From Dryobates pubescens (taxonomy: Eukaryota; Chordata; Aves; Piciformes; Picidae): a stretch of DNA of 64,000 nucleotides. A model generated the notes under the pieces. It did not search any database. It saw only the letters and a list, made by a program, of their open reading frames with translations, and was not told the origin of the DNA. Of this stretch, positions 51,411-60,010 are shown in pieces (position 1 is the stretch's first letter; every line of letters starts with the position of its first letter). The stretch is from positions 13,126,453 to 13,190,452 of the forward strand of contig NC_071634.1 of NCBI RefSeq assembly GCF_014839835.1, read 5' to 3'. Made by a program: the position numbers and the translations under genes.

Positions 51411-51713
51411 TGAAAGGGATTGGTCTCTTCTCCCAGGCAACCAGCACCAGAACAAGAGGATGCAGTCTCAAACTGTGCCAGGGTGAAGTTTAGGCTTGAG
51501 GTGAGGAGAAAGTTCTTCCCAGAAAGAATTGTTTGCCATTGGAATGTGCTGCCCAGGGAGGTGGTGGAGTCACTGTCCCTGGAAGTGTTCAAAAAGGGAT
51601 TGGATGTGGCACTTGGTGCCATAGTTTAGTAGTCATGAGGTGTTGGGTGACAGGTTGGGCTTGATGCTCTTTGAAGTCTTTTCCAACCTTATTGATTCCA
51701 TGACTCTATGATT
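51411..51713 (+). mobile_element. CR1 LINE 3' fragment (ATTCTATG-type group)
   Basis: About 300 bp from GGTCTCTTCTCCCAGGC to CATGACTCTATGA. Confidence 0.92.
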
Positions 51714-52204
51714 TTTGAGGTGAAGAACAACCTCTTTAATCATCTGAAAAACTGCCTACCGCCGACACCGGTCCCTTCCACGCCACACCTGCATTCATCC
51801 ACGCACAGATATTTTGGTATTTGCAGTATATCATTTTAGAGCTACACACTGCAAAACAAACAATGGAGAACTGGCATGCTGAAAATTAAACATGTTTAGC
51901 ATGCTGAAACGGTGACCATTCTTGCTCTTCATGCTGCACCAGGCTGGCTCTTTCCCTCACACTTCTATACTCAGGACTCTTTTCCTATGTCAATGTCTTT
52001 CATCATCTGTCAACGCCAGGGGTTAGGATTTGTATTTTCACTCCAGATGCCTGAAAAAGAATCAACTATCATTTCATCATGTGCTTTGCTCAACAGCAGC
52101 TACTTTCAGTCATCTATTTTTCTTTTTCTTTTTATTATTTAAAAAGCAAATCATAAGGCAATTCTAACAGTTTTATTCCAAAAGGAGTGTGACTTTGGAA
52201 AGGC

Positions 52205-52334
52205 ATCACCATCACTGGAGGTGTTTAGAAGACTGGATGAGGCACTTGGTGCCACGGTTTAGTTGATTAGATGCTGTTGGGTGATAGGTTGGACTTGATG
52301 ATCTCAAAGGTTTTTTCCAACCTGGTTAATTCTA
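52205..52334 (+). mobile_element. CR1 LINE 3' fragment, pentamer-tailed group
   Basis: About 130 bp from ATCACCATCACTGGAGG to GGTTAATTCTATTTCT, followed by the ATTCC/ATTCT array. Confidence 0.9.
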
Positions 52335-52416
52335 TTTCTATTCCATTCCATTCCATTCCATTCCATTCTACTCTGTTCTATTCTATTCTATTCTATTCTA
52401 TTCTATTCTATTCCAC
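52335..52416. repeat. (ATTCC)n/(ATTCT)n at a CR1 3' end
   Basis: Five or so ATTCC units, then ATTCT units, beginning at the 3' end of the CR1 copy at 52205. Confidence 0.95.
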
Positions 52417-52726
52417 GGGACTCGACCTTCTAAAATCCTTTTTAGAATATAGCAGATACAGAGGGTTTGTTTTTAAATATCTTTTTTTAACTATAAATCA
52501 ATATAACATTTTAATAGCTCTATAAAAATAAGATATTTCTGTCTAACTCCTCACACTAATAGCTGCGAGTTTAAATAATTTTTAATCTCCCTCGCCTCCT
52601 CCTGCTCCCACCCCCCAAGTATTTTCAGCCATTTCAAGAATTTGGGGCATTTAGAGACGAGGCAGCGGCACCCAGGACTGACCGGGCGGCACACGCTGCT
52701 GAGGAAGCGCAGTGCTGCCAGTTGAA

Positions 52727-53531
52727 CACAAGACAGCAGCACTGAGCACAAACAGGGCGGCACTCTCCGCTGCACACCTGCAATGCCAACATTTTCCCAC
52801 CGGGTGGCAGCACTGAGCACTGATGTGACAGCACCGCCCGCTGCACAGCTGCAATGCCGAGAATTTCCCACCGGGCGGCAGCACAGAGCACTGATGTGAC
52901 AGCACCGCCCGCTGCACAGCTGCAATGCCGAGAATTCACCACCGGGCGGCAGCACAGAGCACTGAGGTGACAGCACCGCCCGCTGCACAGCTGCAATGCC
53001 GAGAATTCACCACCGGGCGGCAGCACAGAGCACTGATGTGACAGCACCGCCCGCTGCACAGCTGCAATGCCGAGAATTCACCACCGGGCGGCAGCACTGA
53101 GCACTGAGGTGACAGCACCGCCCGCTGCACAGCTGCAATGCCGAGATTTTACCACCGGGCGGCAGCACAGAGCACTGAGGTGACAGCACCGCCCGCTGCA
53201 CAGCTGCAATGCCGAGAATTTACCACCGGGTGGCAGCACAGAGCACTGATGTGACAGCACCGCCCGCTGCACAGCTGCAATGCCGAGAATTCACCACCGG
53301 GCGGCAGCACTGAGCACTGAGGTGACAGCACCGCCCGCTGCACAGCTGCAATGCCGAGATTTTACCACCGGGCGGCAGCACAGAGCACTGAGGTGACAGC
53401 ACCGCCCGCTGCACAGCTGCAATGCCGAGAATTTACCACCGGGTGGCAGCACAGAGCACTGATGTGACAGCACCGCCCGCTGCACAGCTGCAATGCCGAG
53501 AATTCACCACCGGGCGGCAGCACTGAGCACT
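52727..53531. repeat. 71-bp CpG-rich minisatellite with trimeric higher-order period
   Basis: Ten near-identical 71-bp units occupy 52798-53507, with a partial eleventh to 53531 and a decayed unit before the array. Each unit carries about five CpGs, a CAGCTG E-box and a GGGCGG-like box. Units starting at 53082, 53153 and 53224 recur in the same order at 53295, 53366 and 53437, so the right half has a 213-bp period. The array sits between C1QTNF7 and mesotocin, near the change from AT-richer to GC-rich DNA. Because 71 is not a multiple of 3, open frames cycle through it; these Cys-rich frames are not taken as genes. Confidence 0.95.
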
Positions 53532-53677
53532 CCCCGTGTGTGCGGCGCCGCTCAGCTGCCTCCGTTCAGAGTTTTTATCATTTAAACAAATCAAACCGAC
53601 AACAGTCGCAAAAACCACAGAGGAAAACGCAGTCTTTTTAACCTCTGTATACACAATTTATCTTCCTATGGGCTTAG

Positions 53678-53746
53678 TGTTGGACTGGATGATTTTCTAG
53701 GTCCCTTCCAGACAGATGTGTTCCCTGATGTATTCTGTGATGTTCT
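53678..53746 (+). mobile_element. CR1-like 3' tail remnant
   Basis: About 70 bp (GTTGGACTGGATGATTTTC, GGTCCCTTCCAGAC, TTCTGTGATGTTCT). It is diverged. Confidence 0.6.
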
Positions 53747-53987
53747 AAAAGCCTTTATAAAACAGAGGAGATACAGGGGAGTAATTTCAAAGACCTTTTT
53801 GCATATAAATTAGCACAATTCCTCACTATCTAGATAAAATCGAGACCTTCTTCTCTACTGGAGCACCTCACACTTAACTGTTTTAATCATTTTTCAATCC
53901 ACTCCAAGAATTTTCAGGCATTCCAAGCATCTAGCACTGCAAGCACCCTTTTTGGGAGGCTGTCCCCATCCCTCACCTGCTGCATCA

Positions 53988-54007
53988 TCACACACACACA
54001 CACACAC
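53988..54007. repeat. (CA)n microsatellite
   Basis: About ten CA units. Confidence 0.85.
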
Positions 54008-54603
54008 CCTCCCCCATATGACACCATCACTCCACCTAGAACCCTCTCCCCTTTGTAATTCATTTAAAGAAAAAAAAAAAAGGCACAAAATGAGAACTTC
54101 CCAGCCAGCAGCTCATGGCTCTAATAGTTATATAGTACACATCCCACTTCCCCTCAAAGGGGAGATCCTGGGGTGGCCCCCCCAGGAATGGCTGCAACCC
54201 CTCCAGCCCCTGTCCCACAGGCTGGTGGCTGCCCCACAGTGGGGAGCATGCCAGAGGTAGTGCCATGTCTCTCGCTCAGGCTCTGCCCCCACTGGCAGAG
54301 CTGTTGGCAGAGCTCATGCTCAAGCTGCATGCTCAGCTTGCCCCCAAAACACTGGGTTTGGACTGGTCAAGGATTGAGGCTGGGCCACCAGCTAGATGTG
54401 TGCCACAGGCTCTCTAGGAGCTCCTCTGCCTTCCCAAAGGGAATATGGGAGAGAGACTTCATAGGACTGTTTTGTTTGGACCATAAAGTCCAACCATTAT
54501 CTAAGTCTCCATATGGACTGGAAAAGAAAACTAGACTAGCTTTTGTGAAACATCAGCAATAAAAAGGAAATGGAGCAATATTAACAAGAAAGTAATGAAA
54601 TAT

Positions 54604-54722
54604 ACAGCGAATCACAGGATTCCACTGTGGTAGGGGTTGGAAAAGACCTCTGGAGATCACCCAGCTCCAACACTGGCTAGAGAAGGAGACTCCACCACCT
54701 CTCTGGACATTTGTATCCATCC
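54604..54722 (-). mobile_element. CR1 LINE 3' fragment, diverged
   Basis: About 120 bp on the - strand (GAATCACAGGATTCC, GTTGGAAAAGACCTCTGG, CTCCACCACCTCTCTGG). Confidence 0.8.
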
Positions 54723-55435
54723 AAATCCATGCCACACCAACATCAAACTCCAGAGTCCAGGCTGCACTCAGTGAAAGGCAGGAACTGGATTCAGGAACAC
54801 ATGGACTGGGATTGAAGGCAGAAGGGCAGCATCCTCCTTGGATACCAGCCATTGAAGAAGAGGTTTGACCCTGGTGATCCCTCAGCTTTCTCCTGAAGAT
54901 GACACCCACGGTCAGTTGAAGGTCACCTGTCCTGTCTGCTCCCCTCTGCAGGTGCCACCTCTGGCTTCCTGCACCCCAAGCTGGCACACAAGATGTGGCA
55001 GTGCCCTTGGAGTGCCCCGGAGCAAATATCAGTCAGAGCCTTTCTGCAGCCCAGCCCTTGGCAGGAGCTCTGCCCATCAGCTTCTCCCTGCTAGGAGCAA
55101 GCAGCCCCTGGCTGTGCAACCCTGCCCTGAACTGCAGAAAGTGCCTCAGTGAGCAGAGAAGTCAAATCCCTGAGCAGAAAAAAACACTTCCTGGTGTAGC
55201 TCAGACCAGGACAGAGCTGCCCAGCACCGGTCCAGTTTGCTGTGGTTCATCCACAGCACTGCCAGGCTGATCACAGGTCTCTCTGCTTTCCCTCACCGGC
55301 TGTAGGAACTGTCCTTAAATCCTTGCTTTTTTAATCCTCAAAGTGACTTTTTCCCTCCACCCAACCCTCCTGAGTCTGCACCTGAGCCAGGCAAGCCCCC
55401 ACAACACTGACACTTGATTTCTGCTCTGTACAAGT

Positions 55436-55441
55436 TTTATT
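55436..55441 (-). terminator. OXT: Mesotocin polyA signal
   Basis: AATAAA on the - strand, about 105 nt past the mesotocin stop codon. The implied 3' UTR is about 120-130 nt. Confidence 0.85.
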
Positions 55442-55543
55442 TCTCGTGAAGCTCATCGCTTTGATCCGTGGCTCGCCAGTTCCGTGGCTGAAGCAGGGCT
55501 GGTGGGGCAGGGATCCCCACGGGATTTGCTCCCCAGGGGTGCT

Positions 55544-57510
55544 CTATTCCAGCAGCATCTCATGGTCACAGGAGGAGTCAGCCACGCAGCCATCTGTGTG
55601 GGGAGAGATGGGAGAGATCCAGCCTAGGATGCTGGTGGCTGCCTTGGCCACCTGGGCACACCTGGCTCATCTGCAGCCACTGTTGACCAACACCCCCATG
55701 TCCTTTTCCACCAGTGGAGTGAGGTGGCACCCACCAGCCCTTGTAGATCCCCACCACTGGGGTTGGTAACTCCCTGTCTGCTTTGTGCATGCAGCACACA
55801 CCCCCCACCCTCCCCCCCAAGGGTTTGTAGGGAGATGTCTGGTAGCATCTCAACTGGGGAGCAGGTTGGGCTGTTTGGAGGGGACACGGGCTGCCATGCT
55901 TGCTCAGGTCCTAAAACTGGGTGCTACCTACGTTCCCCCTTCCCTCAAACACCCCAGGCTGGTGCTGCCATGCCTGGGGTTGGCAACAATCTGCCCCGAG
56001 TGGGGAAGGCACTTTGGGAAGGGCTCCTTCTTTGATATCATAACCCCAATCCCCCTCTTATGTGTGCAGACCCCTGTGACAAGGGTGCCAGGGGACACGG
56101 CTTCAGACCCAGGGTGCCCTCACCAGTGTCACAGCAGATGCCAGGCGCTGCGCAGCTCCCACCACTGCCACCCCCGCAGGGTTTGTGTCCTGACTCGCAG
56201 GGTGTGGGCAGGAAGTTCTCCTCCTGGCAGTGCAGGGTCTCAGAGGTGCCAATGTAGCAGCCCAGCTCTTCTCCACAGCAGATGTTGGGGCCGAAGCAGT
56301 GGCCCTTGTTCCTGGGCCCACAGGGCAGGCACTGAGCGGGGAAGCAGGGAGGAAAAGGGGAGAGTTCTTTGGGAAGGCACCTGGGACTGGGTTGAGCCTT
56401 TGTCCTGGTGCTTCCCTCCCTCCTGCCAGCATCTGAGAATGACAGAACTGTTTTGGATGGAAGAGACCAACCATTAACCCAGCATTGCCAGGTCACCACT
56501 AAACCATGTCCCTCAGCACATCTACACAGCCTTTAAACCCCTCCAGGGCTGGGGACTCCACCACTGCCCTGGGCAGCCTGGGCCAGGCCTTGACAACCCT
56601 TTTAGGGAAGAAATTGTTCCTCACGTCCAACTTAAACCTCACCTGGAGCAACTTGAGGCCATTTCCTTCTGTCCTATCACTTGTTCCTTAGGCAACAAGA
56701 CCAAAACCCACCTGTCCCCAGCTTCCTTTCAGGGAGTTGCAGAGAGCCCCTCAGCCTCCTTTTCTCCAGGCTGAACACCCCGAGGTCCCTCGGCTGCTCC
56801 TCAGCATCCCTGTTCTCCAGACCCTTCACCAGCTTCACTGAGCTTCTCTGGACTCTTTCCAGCACCTCAATGTCCTTCTTGGAGTGAATGCCTTCAAATA
56901 GAACCCAGTGTTTGAGGTGTGGCATCACCAGCCCTGAATACAGGGGGACCTCACTGCCCTGGTCCTGCTGGCCATGCTATTGCTGATCCAGCCTAGGATA
57001 CTGCTGGCCTTCTCGGCTGCCTGGGCACACCTGGCTCATCTTCAGCCACTGTTGACCAACACCCCCATGCCAATTTCCAGCCACTCTGCCCCAACCTGGA
57101 GCATGTGTGGGGTTGTTGTGACCCAAGTGCAGGACCTGCCACTTGGCTTTGTTGAATCTCTTCCTGTTGGTTCTGGCCCATCAATCTTCCCACACCAACC
57201 CCATATTGTCCCCCAGGAGCATCTGGGTGGTAAATGCCATGCTGGTCCTCTCCACCCACCTCTGCTCTACTTTAGGGGATGCTCAGTGCTGGGCTTGTCC
57301 CACCATGGGATGACAACAACACTGAGCCCTGAGAAGGTTGGGAGAAGGAAAGGAGTGGGTTAGGAAATCCTGCTGCCCACCAGGACCTACCTTTCTAATG
57401 TCCATGTCCAGGACGGCACGTTTGCCCCCGATGGGGCAGTTCTGGATGTAGCAAGCGGAGGAGAGAGCCAGGAGCCCCAGGAGGCAGACGGCGAGCACCT
57501 TGCAGGGCAT
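55544..57510 (-). CDS. OXT: Mesotocin-neurophysin prohormone (avian oxytocin orthologue), three exons
   Basis: Precursor of mesotocin, the avian oxytocin-type hormone. Exons run on the - strand: exon 1 57510-57391, exon 2 56331-56124, exon 3 55593-55544. Intron 1 (1059 bp) is phase 0 and intron 2 (530 bp) is phase 1; both have GT/AG ends. The product is 125 residues: a 19-residue signal peptide ([19 protein letters not shown]), [12 protein letters not shown], then neurophysin with 14 cysteines ([24 protein letters not shown]) ending DHEMLLE. There is no copeptin tail, as expected for oxytocin-type genes. An ATG further upstream in frame lies beyond the TATA box, so the MPCK start is chosen. 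Exon 2 is 208 nt against 202 nt in vasotocin; the extra two residues fall in a glycine-rich loop (CGGGSGGSC). Intron 1 is swollen by a CR1 copy of about 765 bp and intron 2 holds an 88-bp CR1 piece. The coding region looks intact. Confidence 0.98.
55618..55705 (-). mobile_element. CR1 LINE internal fragment in mesotocin intron 2
   Basis: About 88 bp (CAGCCTAGGATGCTGGTGG through AACACCCCCATGTCC). It matches part of the intron 1 copy at about 56990-57070. Confidence 0.8.
56425..57195 (-). mobile_element. CR1 LINE copy in mesotocin intron 1
   Basis: About 770 bp on the - strand, the same strand as the gene. It covers the 3' UTR and part of ORF2 and is moderately diverged. It accounts for most of the 1059-bp intron. 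Confidence 0.92.
57210..57314 (+). repeat. Copy A of a ~105-bp duplicated segment (mesotocin intron 1)
   Basis: Starts near CCAGGAGCATCTGGGTGG and includes GATGCTCAGTGCTGGGCTTG. It matches 57972-58076 at roughly three-quarters identity by eye. It lies just beyond the 5' end of the intronic CR1 copy and does not look like CR1. Confidence 0.65.
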
Positions 57511-57559
57511 GGCTGCGGCCTCGGGAGCTGTTTGGGCTCTCCCCCCGCGGGCAGCTGCG

Positions 57560-57567
57560 TTTATATA
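57560..57567 (-). promoter_or_regulatory. OXT: Mesotocin TATA box
   Basis: TATATAAA on the - strand, about 50 nt before the mesotocin ATG. It predicts a start near 57535 and a very short 5' UTR of about 25 nt. Confidence 0.85.
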
Positions 57568-57668
57568 GCTCTGGCTGCTGCTTACACATGCTGGCAGCAG
57601 CGTCACCCGTGCCCCTTAAAAACCACAAGGCATTGCTCTCCACACCGAAGGGCTCTGCTAATAGCTGG

Positions 57669-57688
57669 AGGTCAGGGACGTGAGGTCG
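57669..57688. promoter_or_regulatory. OXT: Nuclear-receptor half-site pair upstream of mesotocin
   Basis: AGGTCA at 57669-57674 and AGGTCG at 57683-57688 on the + strand, so TGACCT-type half-sites on the gene strand, about 135-155 bp upstream of the inferred start. Mammalian oxytocin promoters have a composite hormone response element at a similar distance. The correspondence rests on position and half-site only. Confidence 0.35.
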
Positions 57689-57971
57689 AGGCCAAGGTGC
57701 TGGTTTTGCTCCTTGGTGATGACTGCAAAGCGTGGCTGGGGGAGCCGTCTGGAGGCTGCAGATGCTCTCGGGGGTTCCGTTCTCTTTGCCAAGCACTCAG
57801 GGCTGCTGAGCTCTGGCTTGTCGCTCTGAGTCCCATTTGGGACCCTGCTGGTGTGGGTTGGGATGAAGGAAGCCTAGTGGGACCTGTCTGCCCAGGAGTG
57901 GGATAAGCAGGGTCTTTGTGCATCCCTTGGCTTCAAATCCTGTCTGGTGGGGGAAAAACCAAACCTGTATC

Positions 57972-58076
57972 CTCCTCCAGGAGCATCTAGGGTGAGAAAA
58001 GCCATTTTGGTTCTTTCCACCTATCTCTGCCTGGCGTTTGGGGCATGCTCAGTGCTGGACTTGTCCTGCGGTGACA
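57972..58076 (+). repeat. Copy B of the ~105-bp duplicated segment (upstream of mesotocin)
   Basis: Second copy of the segment found in mesotocin intron 1, in direct orientation and 762 bp away, so the two copies bracket mesotocin exon 1 and its promoter. Confidence 0.65.
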
Positions 58077-59925
58077 CTAGGTACATCCCCACCAGCATCT
58101 AACATCCCCAAGGAAGCCTGAAAACCCCAAACCTCCTTGGCAAGGGCCTGAAAACCCCCACATCTCCCTGTTGCTGCTGCCTTGGAGCTTGAACATGATG
58201 CCCTGGACCACACTGTCAGCAGGCAAAGGACCTTCTGGAGAAACCACACCGAAGAACGGGGCTGAAGGCTGATGCAATGAGGCAGAGTCCTGCTCACCCC
58301 AACCCCTTGCCTTCATTAGAGCAATTATGAGCTTCCTGCCTGGAATAAATTCCTGTGCTGCAGACACCTCTGAAGATCCTCCCAGGCCATCACCCCAGCC
58401 CCACCCACGCCTGCTTAATTGGGAATTAGGCATCCTGGAGCCTGTGAGCTGTGACCTCCTCTTGTCCCTTCCACCATGCTTCCAAATGTGCCACTTAGTG
58501 TGGCAGCAGTCACCAGTGGTGAGGGCAGCCAGGTCCTCCCCATCTGCCCGAGGTCAGGAGTCCTGGTCCCTGGGATCAAGCTGGATGCCAGGGTCCATGT
58601 TAATGGGCTGGAAAACAGGGCTCAGCATCTGCCCTGTAACATCCCAGCAGCTCAGCCGTGCTGCCATCGTGCTGCTGCACAAGGTGGAGGAGAAAATCAC
58701 CACCACAGAGTCCCTACAGCCAGGCTGGGGGTGTCTGGAACCCCATGGGCAGGGTTGGGATGTTTCTCAGGGAGACAAAGGTGAAAAATAGCTCCCCCAC
58801 TTATCAGCTGATGTCACCCTGATGTCAAGGTTCCCTTCAGCCTGGAGTATCATTCCTGCTCAGTGATACATCCCCCATGCTGCAGGAGATCATGGGGTTC
58901 CACATCCTGCACCCCTGCACAGGCTGAGTGCCAGGGCTGGGGATAAGAGCCTCATTTTTTCATCCCCTGGGTGTCCACCTCGGAGTTGCCCATCCTTGCT
59001 GGTGTTGCCTTTTTCCCTCGATTTTGGGGTGATTGCAGGCCCCCCACCTCCACGGGGCTGGGATAAGGCTCTTGTTCTGGGGACCAGGCAGTGGGTTAAC
59101 TCTGCAGCTCCCTCAAGGTGTGGGAAGCTGATGTAGGCAGGATGTGTCCTGCTGGCTCGGAGGAGCTCCACCTCCCAGGAGGTGTCACCTCCCTCTCAGG
59201 GACACTATAAAGGGCAAACTGACCCCTGTGCTGTCAGCGAGATCCAGGCATGGAGCAGGGACCCTGCCAGGGTAAGAGACTTGGGGAGGGAGGAGGGTCA
59301 CCAGATTTGGGGGGGAGATGGTGGAAGAACCAGGAGGCTGATCCTGCTCATTGGTGGCTGGAGGAGACCAGTCTGGTAAGCAGGAGCAGGGAATGATGAG
59401 GCCAGTCCCAGGGGCTAGGATGAAGCTGGCAACACAAATCTGTCCACTCTTGTGAGTTTTGGGTGCTTTTCCTGGCTTTTTATCATTGTATAGCAGATGT
59501 GGCTTGAAGCCTCCTGTGGTGCTGGTTCCTGAAGGCAAGGAGACCCTGACTGTGCCCCAGAGAGGGGTCCTGGCCAAGAGGCAATACAATGGTGGCACAT
59601 CTCAGCCCTCCTCAGTCTCCTGGGGCTGAGGGTGCTGCCAGGGCTCCTGGGCTGGGACGTGATGGGCAGATCCCACAGGCTAGCACCACCTAAGCTTCTT
59701 TCCCTTCACGCTGTGAGGATGGGGCCAAATGCTGCCCCCCGCCCAGCAAAATTGCTGCAGATGGGCATCAAACCTCACGGGGCCGGGCGAGGATTTGCAG
59801 AGGGGAGGATGAAGAGCAACCAACCTCCAGCCCCACCAACCTCCAACTCCCACACTTCACATCCCCAACCCCGGGGGGGTCCCGGCAGCCCTGGAGCCCC
59901 AGCTGCAGCACTCAGGATGAAGCCA
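57990..59925. other. Vasotocin-mesotocin intergenic region
   Basis: GC-rich, without CR1. It holds copy B of the 105-bp duplication at its left and the promoter-like unit at 59169-59277. One frame near 59490-59630 has a dibasic KR and a terminal Gly, but its splicing phase does not fit, so no gene is called. Confidence 0.5.
59169..59277 (+). promoter_or_regulatory. Promoter-like unit with inverted 7-bp boxes, antisense to vasotocin
   Basis: CACCTCC at 59169-59175, its reverse complement GGAGGTG at 59178-59184, and CACCTCC again at 59186-59192 are followed 13 bp later by TATAAA (59206-59211). An ATG at 59250 comes next, then a consensus splice donor (GTAAGA at 59272). A transcript starting near 59236 would run into the 3' end of vasotocin on the opposite strand. 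I could not find a reading frame that joins this short exon to a convincing downstream exon, so a noncoding transcript or chance are both possible. Confidence 0.3.
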
Positions 59926-59943
59926 CCACAGTGCACGAGGACT

Positions 59944-59949
59944 TTTATT
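59944..59949 (-). terminator. AVP: Vasotocin polyA signal
   Basis: AATAAA on the - strand, 62 nt past the vasotocin stop codon. The implied 3' UTR is only about 80-90 nt, consistent with the compact genes of this family. Confidence 0.85.
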
Positions 59950-60010
59950 GGGACTTGTATTTACATGGCTAGGGTGGGGGGATGGTGGCAGGGACACCCA
60001 GTGCCCCTGC

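Larger units (their letters stand above)
53747..55420. other. Spacer between minisatellite and mesotocin 3' end
   Basis: GC content rises across this stretch. Apart from the CA run, a CR1 fragment and an A12 run near 54068, nothing is recognised. Confidence 0.5.

Noticed and set aside
52798-53531. Direct repeats that might suggest a CRISPR-like array
   Set aside because: Units are contiguous with no unique spacers, and the host is a vertebrate. It is a minisatellite.
52551-53654. Overlapping Cys-rich frames of 64-145 codons with repeated peptides
   Set aside because: They are translations of the 71-bp minisatellite in successive frames; there is no promoter, splice or family evidence.
59490-59635. 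Frame with a KR dibasic site and a terminal Gly, like a small amidated neuropeptide
   Set aside because: Its phase does not join the upstream donor at 59272, there is no signal peptide, and I know no matching peptide.
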